Assembly (NCBI RefSeq): GCF_000429985.1
Contig: NZ_AUCX01000014.1
Span: 62,001-126,000 of the forward strand
From: Maridesulfovibrio bastinii DSM 16055
GTDB taxonomy: Bacteria; Desulfobacterota; Desulfovibrionia; Desulfovibrionales; Desulfovibrionaceae
Reading direction: 5' to 3'
DNA length: 64,000 nt
In this document: positions 30,093-39,085 of the stretch, in pieces
Numbering within the stretch: the stretch's first letter is position 1
Layout: every line of letters starts with the position of its first letter
Notes under the pieces: generated by a model
What the model saw: the letters and a program-made list of their open reading frames with translations, nothing else
Told to the model about the DNA's origin: nothing
Database searches by the model: none
Translations under genes and position numbers: made by a program

Positions 30093-32834
30093 ATGAGTTC
30101 ATTATTACAGAAGAGAATCTTCGTTAATGGTGTAGAGACAAATCTCTTTACAAATCCTGACGCGAAACTGTCTGAGGTATTAAGAGAACAGTTACACTTG
30201 ACTGGAACTAAAGTAGGATGTGGAGAAGGACAATGCGGTGCCTGCTCAGTCATCCTAGATGGTAAAGTTGTAAGGTCATGTATAACAAAGATGAAAAAAG
30301 TTCCTGAACATTCTAATATTACTACAATAGAAGGACTTGGAAAGCCGGGACATCTGCATCCATTGCAGAAAGCATGGGCCTTGCACGGTGCGGCTCAATG
30401 CGGTTTCTGTTCACCGGGATTTATTGTTTCTGCAAAAGGATTACTTGACGTAAACGACACCCCTTCCAGAGAAGATGTACGCAACTGGTTTCAGAAACAC
30501 AGGAATGCCTGCCGTTGTACAGGATATAAACCCTTAGTAGACGCTGTTATGGCCGCGGCAGAAGTAATGCGCGGTGATGCTCCTGAAGACAGTCTTGATT
30601 TTAAAATGCCTGAAGACGGACGCATCTGGGGCTCTAAATATCCCCGCCCTACAGCTGAAGCCAAAGTTACCGGTACTCTTGATTATGGTGCTGATCTTGG
30701 ACTTAAACTTCCTGAAGACACCCTATATGTAGCACTGGTTCAATCTGAAGAACATCATGCTAATATTATCAGCATAGATACTTCCAAAGCTAAAACCATG
30801 CCCGGTGTTGCAGCTGTACTTACAGCCGAAGATGTAAAAGGCAAAAACCGTATTTTCGGACTGGTGCAAAGCCCCTATCACAAAGGTGATGGTTGGGAAC
30901 GTCCTATTATTAATGATACAAAAGTTTTCCAATATGGTGATGTTCTGGCTCTAGTCTGCGCAGACAGTCAGGAAGAAGCTGAAGCAGCAGCTAAAGAAGT
31001 TGTGGTAGAACTTGAAAGACTGCCTGCCTATCTCAGCGCACCTGAAGCAATGGCTGAGGATGCTATGGAGATACATCCCGGAACACCTAATATTTATTTC
31101 ACTCAACCACTTATTAAAGGTGATGAAACAGCCCCTATCTTTGAAAGAGATGATGTTGAAGTTGTTGAAGGCAACTTTATTACCAGTCGTCAGCCACACA
31201 TGCCAATAGAGCCGGATGTATCATTCGCTTACATGGGTGATGATGAACTGCTGCATATTCATAGTAAATCAATTGCAGTTCACCTTCACGCATTTATGAT
31301 TGCTGAAGGAATGGGACTTACTCCTGATAAAATAGCTCTTGCCTCCAATCCTATGGGTGGAACATTCGGATACAAATTAAGTCCGACTTCAGAAGCTCTT
31401 GTAGGTGTGGCAGTAATGGCTACAGGACGTCCATGTTTACTGAAATACAATTATTTCCAGCAGATGACATATACAGGAAAAAGATCTCCATTCTACATTT
31501 CCGCCCGCATGGCCGCAGAGAAAAAGACCGGTCGCATACTGGCTCTTGAACACGACTATTCAGTCGATCATGGTCCATACTGCGAAATGGGTAGTGTTCT
31601 GACTGGCAGAGGAATTCAATTTATCGGAGCTGGTTACGACATACCCAATATCAGAGGTATGGGTAGAACTGTATGTACAAACCACGCCTGGGGTGCCGCA
31701 TTCAGAGGCTTTGGAGGCATACAGTCAGTTTTTGCCGGAGAATCCCTTGTAGATGAAATGGCCATTGCTCTTGGTCAGGATCCTTTGGAATTCAGATATG
31801 CAAACTGTTACCGTGATGGAGCCACCACACCTACAGGGGCCATACCTGACGTTATCGCCCTTCCCCAGCTTCTTGAAGCCTTACGCCCCAAATATAAGAA
31901 AGCTAAAGACCGTGCCGCAAAGGAATCAACAGAGACAGTTAAAAAAGGTGCTGGAATCGCTGTGGGAGTTTACGGAGCTGGAGCAGACGGTATCGATTCT
32001 GCTGAAGTCTTCATCCAGTATGATCCTGATAATGGAGTTACCCTTGGATGTTCATGGGAAGACCATGGACAGGGTGCAGACATAGGAGCCGTTGGTACCA
32101 CCCATGAAGCACTGCGCCCCATGAACATACCTGTAGAAAAAATTCGTTTCAGCTGGCCTGATTCTTCAAAACAACCGCCGGCAGGTCCTGCTGGAGCATC
32201 CCGCTCACAGGTTGTCGTAGGTAATGCGCTTAACGCTGCCTGCAAAGCCATGCTTGACGCTCTTAAAAAACCTGATGGATCTTACATGAGCTACGAAGAA
32301 GCCGTAGCCGCAGAAAAACCTACACGTTTCGACGGATCCTATAGTTCTATGGGTAGCGTGTGTGATCCTGAAACAGGTTTGGGCACTCCCTTTGTAAACT
32401 GCATGTATACCATTTATATGGCTGAAGTTTCAGTAGAAATAGCCACCGGTAAAGTAAAAGTAGATCGTTTCTCCTGTGTAGCTGACCTTGGTTCCATAAA
32501 CAACAGACTCGCTGTTGATGGGCAGATATACGGCTGCATTGCGCAGGGAATCGGATTGGCCTTAAGCGAAGACTTTGAGGACATAAAGAAACATTCAACA
32601 ATGATAGGAGCTGGATTCCCGTATATCGAAAGTATTCCGGATGATATGGAGATTGAATATTTTGAAAACAATTTGAGGGAACACGGACCATTCGGTGCAT
32701 CTGGTGCAGGAGAAGGCCCCATGGTTAATCCGCACATGGCAGTAATAAACGCCATCAGGGATGCTTGTGGAGCCAGAATATACAGACTTCCTGCAACACC
32801 TGACAGAGTTCTTGAAGCCTTGAAAGCTATATAA
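30093..32834 (+). CDS. mop: Molybdenum aldehyde oxidoreductase (MOP type)
   Basis: This enzyme oxidises aldehydes to carboxylic acids with a molybdopterin-cytosine-dinucleotide cofactor and passes electrons through two 2Fe-2S centres. The N-terminal plant-type centre uses Cys43, Cys48, Cys51 and Cys63; the second uses Cys103, Cys106, Cys140 and Cys142. The molybdenum domains follow in one chain, with HPLQKAWALHGAAQCGFCSPG, GGTFGYKLSPTSEALV and the catalytic Glu in GASGAGEGP near the C-terminus. At 913 residues with no FAD domain it has the Desulfovibrio gigas MOP layout and very similar sequence throughout. Transcription is from the sigma-54 promoter; the alcohol dehydrogenase downstream would supply aldehyde or reverse the reaction. 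Confidence 0.95.
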   Translation: MSSLLQKRIFVNGVETNLFTNPDAKLSEVLREQLHLTGTKVGCGEGQCGACSVILDGKVVRSCITKMKKVPEHSNITTIEGLGKPGHLHPLQKAWALHGAAQCGFCSPGFIVSAKGLLDVNDTPSREDVRNWFQKHRNACRCTGYKPLVDAVMAAAEVMRGDAPEDSLDFKMPEDGRIWGSKYPRPTAEAKVTGTLDYGADLGLKLPEDTLYVALVQSEEHHANIISIDTSKAKTMPGVAAVLTAEDVKGKNRIFGLVQSPYHKGDGWERPIINDTKVFQYGDVLALVCADSQEEAEAAAKEVVVELERLPAYLSAPEAMAEDAMEIHPGTPNIYFTQPLIKGDETAPIFERDDVEVVEGNFITSRQPHMPIEPDVSFAYMGDDELLHIHSKSIAVHLHAFMIAEGMGLTPDKIALASNPMGGTFGYKLSPTSEALVGVAVMATGRPCLLKYNYFQQMTYTGKRSPFYISARMAAEKKTGRILALEHDYSVDHGPYCEMGSVLTGRGIQFIGAGYDIPNIRGMGRTVCTNHAWGAAFRGFGGIQSVFAGESLVDEMAIALGQDPLEFRYANCYRDGATTPTGAIPDVIALPQLLEALRPKYKKAKDRAAKESTETVKKGAGIAVGVYGAGADGIDSAEVFIQYDPDNGVTLGCSWEDHGQGADIGAVGTTHEALRPMNIPVEKIRFSWPDSSKQPPAGPAGASRSQVVVGNALNAACKAMLDALKKPDGSYMSYEEAVAAEKPTRFDGSYSSMGSVCDPETGLGTPFVNCMYTIYMAEVSVEIATGKVKVDRFSCVADLGSINNRLAVDGQIYGCIAQGIGLALSEDFEDIKKHSTMIGAGFPYIESIPDDMEIEYFENNLREHGPFGASGAGEGPMVNPHMAVINAIRDACGARIYRLPATPDRVLEALKAI

Positions 32835-32924
32835 ATATGACGATGCCCAGTTTTGCATCGCCAATATTTTCACCCATGCATAATAATGCATGCATAAAAA
32901 TCTTTAAAAAATGTGAGGAAAGCT

Positions 32925-34088
32925 ATGATCACTGCATTTCAACTTGCAAACATGATTTTTACTGGTGCTGAAGCTCTGGGAAAGGTTCCCGAAACCATCA
33001 AAATGCAGGGTTTGAAGAAACCTTTGATCGTCACCGACAAAGGTGTTGTAAAAGTAGGCCTGGCAAAACAAGTAACAGATGTTCTTGAAGCTGAGGGAAT
33101 TCCTTACGCTCTCTACGATGAATCAGTACCTAATCCTGATGAAAAAAATGCAGAAGACTCCTACAGCATGTATAAAAAAGAAGGATGCGACTGCCTTATC
33201 GGTCTTGGAGGCGGCAGCTCAATGGATGCGGCCAAAGGCTGCGGAATTCTTGCAACCAGCGGCGGACCTATCGACCAGTATCGCGGAATGGGACTTCTTA
33301 AAGCCCCTCTCCCATTTTATATTGCAATTCCAACAACTGCCGGAACAGGATCGGAATCAACATGTGCAGCCATTATTACAAATACCAGAGATGATCATCC
33401 GTGGAAAATGGTAATCCTTGATGGCAGGCTTCTGCCTGATGTTGCTATCATTGATCCCATGCTTATGATGGGGCTCCCACCGGCTATCACTGCGTCTACA
33501 GGAATGGATGCCATGACTCATGCTATTGAGGCATACCTTTCAATCGGAGCAATGGAATATACGAATGCTCTGGCTCTGGGGGCAATAGAGCTTGTCTTCA
33601 AATACCTGAGCCGTGCTGTTGGTAACGGCAATGATATAGAAGCAAGAGAAAAAATGGCTTATGCGCAAACCATGGGCGGCATGGCTTTTTCCAATGCCGG
33701 TCTTGGTCTGGTTCATTCAATGGCCCATCCGCTGAGTGCATTTTACCATATATCACATGGCTTTGCTAACGCAGTCTGTCTCCCTGTTGTTCTTGATTAC
33801 AATAAAATTGTATGCAGAGAAAAGATGGCTAAGATAGCCGAAATAAGCGGAATGAGCGATCTTGGAAAATACCCTGAAGAAGCTTGTGTTGAGGCTGTTC
33901 AAAGGCTCAACGATCTGGTTGGAATTCCAAGAACAATTACTGAAGCTGCCGCTATGATCGATAAGAAGATAGACACCAAGGATATTGAACCGATGTCTAA
34001 GGATGCCCTTAATGAGGTTTCTACAGTCACAACTCCAAGGATTCCCAACCTTAAAGAGGTTATGAGTCTGTACAAAAAATGCTGGTAA
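32925..34088 (+). CDS. Iron-containing alcohol dehydrogenase
   Basis: A group III NAD(P)-dependent alcohol dehydrogenase of 387 residues. The dinucleotide site GLGGGSSMDAAKG is present, as is the PTTAGTGSE block. Metal ligands lie in STGMDAMTHAIEAY (Asp and His) and in HSMAHPLSAFYHISHG (two His). The start at 32925 has GAGG 7 bases upstream; an earlier in-frame ATG at 32913 lacks one. It interconverts alcohol and aldehyde, feeding the aldehyde oxidoreductase that precedes it by 90 bases in the same operon. Confidence 0.93.
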   Translation: MITAFQLANMIFTGAEALGKVPETIKMQGLKKPLIVTDKGVVKVGLAKQVTDVLEAEGIPYALYDESVPNPDEKNAEDSYSMYKKEGCDCLIGLGGGSSMDAAKGCGILATSGGPIDQYRGMGLLKAPLPFYIAIPTTAGTGSESTCAAIITNTRDDHPWKMVILDGRLLPDVAIIDPMLMMGLPPAITASTGMDAMTHAIEAYLSIGAMEYTNALALGAIELVFKYLSRAVGNGNDIEAREKMAYAQTMGGMAFSNAGLGLVHSMAHPLSAFYHISHGFANAVCLPVVLDYNKIVCREKMAKIAEISGMSDLGKYPEEACVEAVQRLNDLVGIPRTITEAAAMIDKKIDTKDIEPMSKDALNEVSTVTTPRIPNLKEVMSLYKKCW

Positions 34089-34148
34089 ACTGCCATGTTC
34101 CTCTAAATGAGGAAGATATTATCTGACCTTTTGCAACCCGAGGTCAGT

Positions 34149-34183
34149 CGGACTTGCGATGCAGAGCCGTCATCGCAAGTCCG
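34149..34183 (+). terminator. Strong hairpin after the alcohol dehydrogenase gene
   Basis: Perfect 13-base arms (CGGACTTGCGATG and its complement) with a 9-base loop are followed only by CTTTAAAT. The stem is very stable, but the U-tract is weak, so partial termination or mRNA end protection is more likely than full stop. Confidence 0.55.
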
Positions 34184-34318
34184 CTTTAAATCAGTAAGTT
34201 AAATCTAAACACAGTTTTTTACACTAAAATCTTCTTTTTGAAGTAAAGATCGCACCTAACTTTGTTTGGCGCGTACAGGGGAGCTTTGTCTAAAAAACTC
34301 CCCGAGGAGTTAAAAGAC

Positions 34319-35020
34319 ATGAAATCAACTGATCCGCTGGCAGCTGCGGCCATAATTCTGGCCATACTGTTTTTTACATTCGTGCCGGATTCTATACAGG
34401 CCGTCGGCAATTTTGCTGAATCACATCCGTATGTGATGAGCTTTCTTAAATTTGCCATCCTTGGAACACTTGGAGAAATGGTCGCTCTCAGAATCACATC
34501 AAAGAACTACAATATGCCCGGATTCGGTCTTAAACCAAGATTTATAGTCTGGGGCTGTATTGGTGTTTTGATTCACACCGCATTTATTATCTATGCAACC
34601 GGAACTCCGAATTTTCTACATGTACTTGGTTTTGCCATTCAGGATAATGCTCTAGCTGATGGCAACTTTATGACAAGACTCGGACTGGCTTTTTCAATCA
34701 GTGCTCTGATGAATTTATTGTTTGCCCCTCTATTTATGCTTGCCCATGGGGTGGTTTCCATACATATCGAAAAAACCGGAGGATCACTGCATGGATTTTT
34801 TTCACCTATAAATATTGGAAACATCCTCGGTGAAATTGATTGGAAAATGACCTGGGGATTTGTGTTTAAAAAAACTATTCCGTTCTTCTGGATTCCTGCA
34901 CACACCATAACTTTCTTGCTTCCACCTGATTTACGCGTCTTATTTGCTGCTTCTCTTGGAGTAGTTCTGGGAGTAATCCTTGCCTTTGCAAGTCTTAACA
35001 GTGTGGAATCACCGGCATAA
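34319..35020 (+). CDS. Polytopic membrane protein of unknown function (233 aa)
   Basis: Five to six hydrophobic helices span the protein, with motifs KFAILGTLGEMVALRI, IVWGCIGVLIHTAFIIYATG and KTIPFFWIPAHTITFLLP. The spacing and the GxxxE / PFFWIPAHT features recall Mpv17/PMP22-like small channel proteins, but I do not recognise the family with certainty. The ATG at 34319 has GAGGAG at 10 bases; a TTG at 34262 would add 19 residues. Its place between alcohol dehydrogenase and the operon's regulator suggests transport or membrane handling of alcohol, aldehyde or acid. Confidence 0.65.
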   Translation: MKSTDPLAAAAIILAILFFTFVPDSIQAVGNFAESHPYVMSFLKFAILGTLGEMVALRITSKNYNMPGFGLKPRFIVWGCIGVLIHTAFIIYATGTPNFLHVLGFAIQDNALADGNFMTRLGLAFSISALMNLLFAPLFMLAHGVVSIHIEKTGGSLHGFFSPINIGNILGEIDWKMTWGFVFKKTIPFFWIPAHTITFLLPPDLRVLFAASLGVVLGVILAFASLNSVESPA

Positions 35021-35032
35021 TTGTTCCTGTAT

Positions 35033-35095
35033 TTGAGGACAGACTTTATTTGATGCGAATGCTGAAAATACAAAGCCTGTCCTCAATGCTTTTTA
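35033..35095 (+). terminator. Terminator of the alcohol/aldehyde operon
   Basis: Arms TTGAGGACAG and CTGTCCTCAA, extended by CTTT/AAAG, enclose about 24 bases and are followed by TGCTTTTTAT. It separates the catabolic genes from the regulator gene. Confidence 0.6.
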
Positions 35096-35250
35096 TAAAA
35101 CAAATAATTAGAGCTTGCCTTTTTTACTGCATGGACTTGTACACAATATTTCCTGATGGTAGAATTATCTCGAAAAATAAACGGAAGAAGAACTGTAGTA
35201 ATTCTGCTGCCCATCTCAGAATGTGTATGAAAAAAAGGTAGGAGACAAAA

Positions 35251-37329
35251 ATGCATGTATCCACTTCCAAGGGAGACAGAAGACGGTATGAAGAAGAACT
35301 TATCGCTCCCTTTGAAAAAACAAATATGGAAAATTTCTATGACGGTTTTTCCTCTCCCGGAGCCTCACATGCAACTTTGTGGAAAAAAATCCATGAAGCC
35401 AGAACCTCATTTCATTTAGGCAAAGAAGTTGATCCATCACTTATAAGACCGCATGTCCTTCGCTCATGGAACCGCTCACGCCTTGGCAATGCCCCTATTT
35501 CAGGTCTTCCTTCTGTACACTTAAGCAACACAGAAATGCAGAGAATTCTGCAAAAAAACGATTTTTTACTTTCAACAGCAAAACCAATTATGGAAGAGCT
35601 GCTGAATAATATCCACCCTACCAATAATTGTGTTATACTTACTGAAGCCCAAGGAATCTACCTGCATACACTTGGTGACGGGCTTGAGTTCGGACGAGGA
35701 ACAGCTGATTCTCTACAAGGTCTCGTCAGCGGAGAAGCTATAGAAGGAACCACCGCAATGGGAATATGCCGTGTTGAAAAGCAGGCAACCTGTATACTTG
35801 GGTGTGAACATTACAACTCATACTTTGACAGCTGGTCATGCTCCGCAGCTCCCATTTTCGATCATAAAAATGAATTAGTCGGGACTCTTTCCATGACTAT
35901 GAAGAGGAACAGCTTTAATCATCATGCATTCGGGCTGGTTATTTCTGCAGCTAAAGCCGTAACAGAGCAAATGCTTCTTAAACAATTACTGCAGGAGACC
36001 AGAACAATAATGGATATTCTTGGTGAGGCTGTTGTTGTGCTGGATAATTTCGGCTGTATCAGGATGATGAACAGCTATGCTAAAGAGATGTTTCATGTAA
36101 CAGAAGACATCAGTGGCAGACCTCTCACCGACATCGCCAAACCGCTGGATAGAGACCGCTTCCCGGATACTGATATACAGGTAAGGGATAATGAATGTTC
36201 GATGCAACTGACTGATGGAACTTCACTTCAATGCCTTTACTCATCTTCCCCGGTTCCTGAAGGTGGAGTATGCCTTACGCTAAGAGAAAGCCAAAGGGTC
36301 AACCAGCTCACAAACAGAATGACGCGAGCCAAAGCCATCTATAATTTTTCCGATATACTTGGAAAAGCTGACTCGACCATGCAATCGATCAATATGGCTA
36401 AAAAGGCCAGCTCCAACTCCATGACAACGCTAATTTTAGGAGAAAGCGGCGTTGGTAAAGAACTTTTTGCTCAGGCCATACACAATACCAGTCCCAGAAA
36501 AAAACACCCTTTTATTGTTATCAACTGCGGAGCAATTCCAAGGGACTTAGTTCAGAGTGAACTTTTTGGATATGAATCAGGATCGTTCACAGGAGCATCC
36601 CGTCAGGGAGCCCCGGGTAAATTTGAACTGGCTGATGGTGGAACCCTTTTTCTTGACGAAATAGGGGATATGCCACTCGCAGCTCAGGCCAATCTTTTGA
36701 GAGTCCTTCAGGAAGGAGAAGTAACCAGAGTAGGTGGTAAAAGGTCAAGAAAAGTTGATGTTCGAGTGATAGCGGCTACTCATCGTGATCTGGCAAAACA
36801 CGTTGCCAATGGAACATTCCGTCACGATTTATACTACAGACTCAATGTACTTGTAATTAAAGTCCCAGCATTAAGACAACGTAGAAGCGATATCAGCATA
36901 CTTTCGAATTTCTTCCTGAAAAAAATGGCCGGATATCTTGGCAAAAAACTAAGCGGATTTACGGCTGATGCTATGAGCAGGCTGGAAAACTATAACTGGC
37001 CCGGTAATGTAAGAGAGCTGGAAAATATTGTGGAACGGACAGCCGTTATGGCGGACGGGCCATGGATAAGCAAAGAAGACCTACTTCCAGAGCTGCAACA
37101 ACCGGATATGTCCACTCCACCCCCGTTCAATTTTCAGGATTCTTCAATTACTAAGAATGAAGTCACAAAGGGTAAATCATCCGTTGAAAAACAACGCCTG
37201 TTTGATGCCCTGCACACAAATAGAGGAAATGTCCAAGCCGCGGCAAAAGAAATGGGTATATCCAGAGTTACACTTTATGCTCATATAAGAAGGCACGGGC
37301 TATCACTTGATTCTTTTCGCCATAATTAA
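35251..37329 (+). CDS. Sigma-54-dependent activator, AcoR-like
   Basis: An enhancer-binding protein of 692 residues. The N-terminal part (residues about 100-240) is a GAF-like sensor of the AcoR type (EGTTAMGICRVEKQA, SCSAAPIFD); a PAS domain follows (about 250-350). The AAA+ domain has Walker A GESGVGKE near residue 396, the sigma-54 contact loop GSFTGA (variant of GAFTGA) near 444, and FLDEIGDMP as Walker B. A Fis-type HTH closes the protein (NVQAAAKEMGISRVTLYAHIRRHG). It probably binds the palindrome at 29925-29960 and activates the promoter at 30051 when alcohol or aldehyde is sensed. Confidence 0.92.
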   Translation: MHVSTSKGDRRRYEEELIAPFEKTNMENFYDGFSSPGASHATLWKKIHEARTSFHLGKEVDPSLIRPHVLRSWNRSRLGNAPISGLPSVHLSNTEMQRILQKNDFLLSTAKPIMEELLNNIHPTNNCVILTEAQGIYLHTLGDGLEFGRGTADSLQGLVSGEAIEGTTAMGICRVEKQATCILGCEHYNSYFDSWSCSAAPIFDHKNELVGTLSMTMKRNSFNHHAFGLVISAAKAVTEQMLLKQLLQETRTIMDILGEAVVVLDNFGCIRMMNSYAKEMFHVTEDISGRPLTDIAKPLDRDRFPDTDIQVRDNECSMQLTDGTSLQCLYSSSPVPEGGVCLTLRESQRVNQLTNRMTRAKAIYNFSDILGKADSTMQSINMAKKASSNSMTTLILGESGVGKELFAQAIHNTSPRKKHPFIVINCGAIPRDLVQSELFGYESGSFTGASRQGAPGKFELADGGTLFLDEIGDMPLAAQANLLRVLQEGEVTRVGGKRSRKVDVRVIAATHRDLAKHVANGTFRHDLYYRLNVLVIKVPALRQRRSDISILSNFFLKKMAGYLGKKLSGFTADAMSRLENYNWPGNVRELENIVERTAVMADGPWISKEDLLPELQQPDMSTPPPFNFQDSSITKNEVTKGKSSVEKQRLFDALHTNRGNVQAAAKEMGISRVTLYAHIRRHGLSLDSFRHN

Positions 37330-37370
37330 AAAATGGAACCTTCTAAGCGTCAACCACCTCAAAAATGAGA

Positions 37371-37412
37371 CAAAGGCCGCGCAATAACTAAATTATCGCG
37401 CGACCTTTGGAT
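37371..37412. terminator. Shared terminator between convergent genes
   Basis: The imperfect stem AAAGGCCGCGCAATAA pairs with TTATCGCGCGACCTTT, two mismatches in 16, around a 5-base loop. It lies between the activator gene (plus) and the decarboxylase-like gene (minus) and may stop both transcripts. Confidence 0.5.
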
Positions 37413-37437
37413 ATCTGTCTAAAATTCTAAATTATAA

Positions 37438-38682
37438 TTAATTATTTGAATCTGTATCAAATATTCCTATCTGATTACCGAGTCGAACTTTAATCGCACC
37501 GGATTTATACCTGTTAGGTTCAAAGAATAGAATTACCAAAGATCGGCCATAAAGAAAGTGGCCTAATTCTTCACCGCGTTTAACTTCCACAGGTTTATCT
37601 GATTGCAGAAACTTCTTTTCAAAAACTACAGACCCGACAGTGCTTAATCCCACGGGAACAACACCAACCAGACCGTATTTACCAGTATCAATTATAAAAT
37701 ATCCACGCTGGTAACTTTCAAATGCTCCGAAACTGGCTCCGTGATATCCCACATTTCCGTTTGTAGGAACAAACTCAGGGAAGTCCTTCATCCCCAGAAG
37801 AGACCCCTTGATCAATCTGGTCTCAATCACCTTTCCGCCTACAGGAGCATGGTAATGATGGTATGTATTAGGCATGAGTATGCATGACATAGCTGTACCA
37901 CCAACAAAATTTTTCCAATATTTTGAATTAGCGAGCATTTCTCTGATATTGAGCTTCTGTGTTCCTTTGGTGGGAATCAAAGTATTTTCATCGATAATTT
38001 CAGCTGGTATTGTGTTCACAATAGCATCAGTCGGGGCTGAAATAATATAATCACGTTCAGGCATTGTTTGAGGTCTGGCCTCTTCAATATTTTTAAATCT
38101 ACGTGAAAAGAACTGATTATATGATTTGAAACCACCATCCTTGGCATCAGGATCAGGCAGATAATATTGATCCTTTTCAATACGGACATCAGACAGCCAC
38201 TCAGAAACATATTTAGTTGATTTCTTACTATTTAAAAATTGTCCGCGTTCAGCAGAAAAATTATCAAATAACTCTAGCCCCGGTGAAGTCTGAAAAACAG
38301 CGCTGCCAAGAGGGTTTCGGTAGGCGAATAGATCCATTTGTTCTATATATTTTAGACCATTATCAGAGCTTCCCTGTGCTTCAGGAAGAAACGTGCACCA
38401 CTTTTCAAAAAATGGAATTAGATCATCAAAAGATTTTCCGAGCCACGGATTCCCGTCTTTCCGATAACTTGCAGGAGTATTTTTCATATTTTTAAAAGCC
38501 TTATCAACAAGCATCTTAAATGTTTTGTTGTTATTATAGGCTTTAACCATTTCGTTAATTGAATGTGCGCATGGACAATCATCAGAAACAGTTAAATCAT
38601 GACCGGCATAAGAAAAATCTGGAGAAAGTAGAAGTAATGAAAATAAAATAAAAAAATGCAAAATATTTAAACTTTTTTTCAT
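37438..38682 (-). CDS. Exported phosphatidylserine-decarboxylase-like protein
   Basis: A signal peptide (about residues 1-27, ending SYA) precedes an unusual N-terminal region with a CPC motif. The C-terminal half matches the PSD family: NQFFSRRF, SAPTDAIV, HHYHAPVGG and GYFIIDTGKYG. In true enzymes a Gly-Ser-Thr near the end is cut to make the pyruvoyl group. Here the place reads FLYGRSLVILFF, that is Gly-Arg-Ser, so self-processing is doubtful. Export also differs from the usual membrane-associated cytoplasmic enzyme. The start at 38682 has GGAG; a GTG at 38694 is less likely. The role is unclear: an altered decarboxylase or a lipid-binding relative. Confidence 0.7.
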   Translation of the reverse strand: MKKSLNILHFFILFSLLLLSPDFSYAGHDLTVSDDCPCAHSINEMVKAYNNNKTFKMLVDKAFKNMKNTPASYRKDGNPWLGKSFDDLIPFFEKWCTFLPEAQGSSDNGLKYIEQMDLFAYRNPLGSAVFQTSPGLELFDNFSAERGQFLNSKKSTKYVSEWLSDVRIEKDQYYLPDPDAKDGGFKSYNQFFSRRFKNIEEARPQTMPERDYIISAPTDAIVNTIPAEIIDENTLIPTKGTQKLNIREMLANSKYWKNFVGGTAMSCILMPNTYHHYHAPVGGKVIETRLIKGSLLGMKDFPEFVPTNGNVGYHGASFGAFESYQRGYFIIDTGKYGLVGVVPVGLSTVGSVVFEKKFLQSDKPVEVKRGEELGHFLYGRSLVILFFEPNRYKSGAIKVRLGNQIGIFDTDSNN

Positions 38683-38866
38683 AGTCGGCTCCACTTCTAA
38701 ATTTAAGTTAGCAGGTTACAGAAAAGAAGGACTAAGGAACCATACTTTAATTATAAATTTAAATCCAATTGTATGTAAAAATATTATTATTCAACATTTA
38801 ATATTGTGGAGTGATGCTTGGGCAATAGCATAAAGATTAAATACAGCATCAATTTATAAAATAAAA

Positions 38867-38898
38867 AATCCCCCTGTAACCTTGGTTACAGGGGGATT
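38867..38898 (-). terminator. Terminator of tRNA-Ser
   Basis: A 15-base perfect inverted repeat (AATCCCCCTGTAACC and its complement around TT) is followed on the minus strand by a run of T. It lies 12 bases beyond the tRNA 3' end. Confidence 0.8.
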
Positions 38899-38909
38899 AA
38901 CTATCTCTC

Positions 38910-38999
38910 TGGCGGAGAGGAGAGGATTTGAACCTCCGTTAGCGTTAACTAAACACGCTTTCCAGGCGTGCTCCTTAAGCCAGACTCGGACACCTCTCC
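38910..38999 (-). tRNA. tRNA-Ser (anticodon GGA)
   Basis: The minus strand reads GGAGAGG at the 5' acceptor arm, a D-arm beginning TGTCCGAGT, and the anticodon loop CTGGAAA with GGA. A long variable arm (TGTTTAGTTAACGCTAAC) and the T-loop GGTTCAAATCC follow, then CCTCTCC-G-CCA. The long variable arm, discriminator G and anticodon identify serine. CCA is encoded. Confidence 0.95.
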
Positions 39000-39085
39000 G
39001 CATTGGGTGAAACAGTGTTTAGCTAATCAAATCATACTTTGCAAGTTTTTTTTCTATTTTTCCAATTATTTTAAATAAAATAAAA

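Noticed and set aside
38867-38898. Inverted repeat as an insertion-sequence end or regulatory palindrome
   Set aside because: It stands directly after tRNA-Ser and is followed by T on the tRNA strand, so a terminator explains it.
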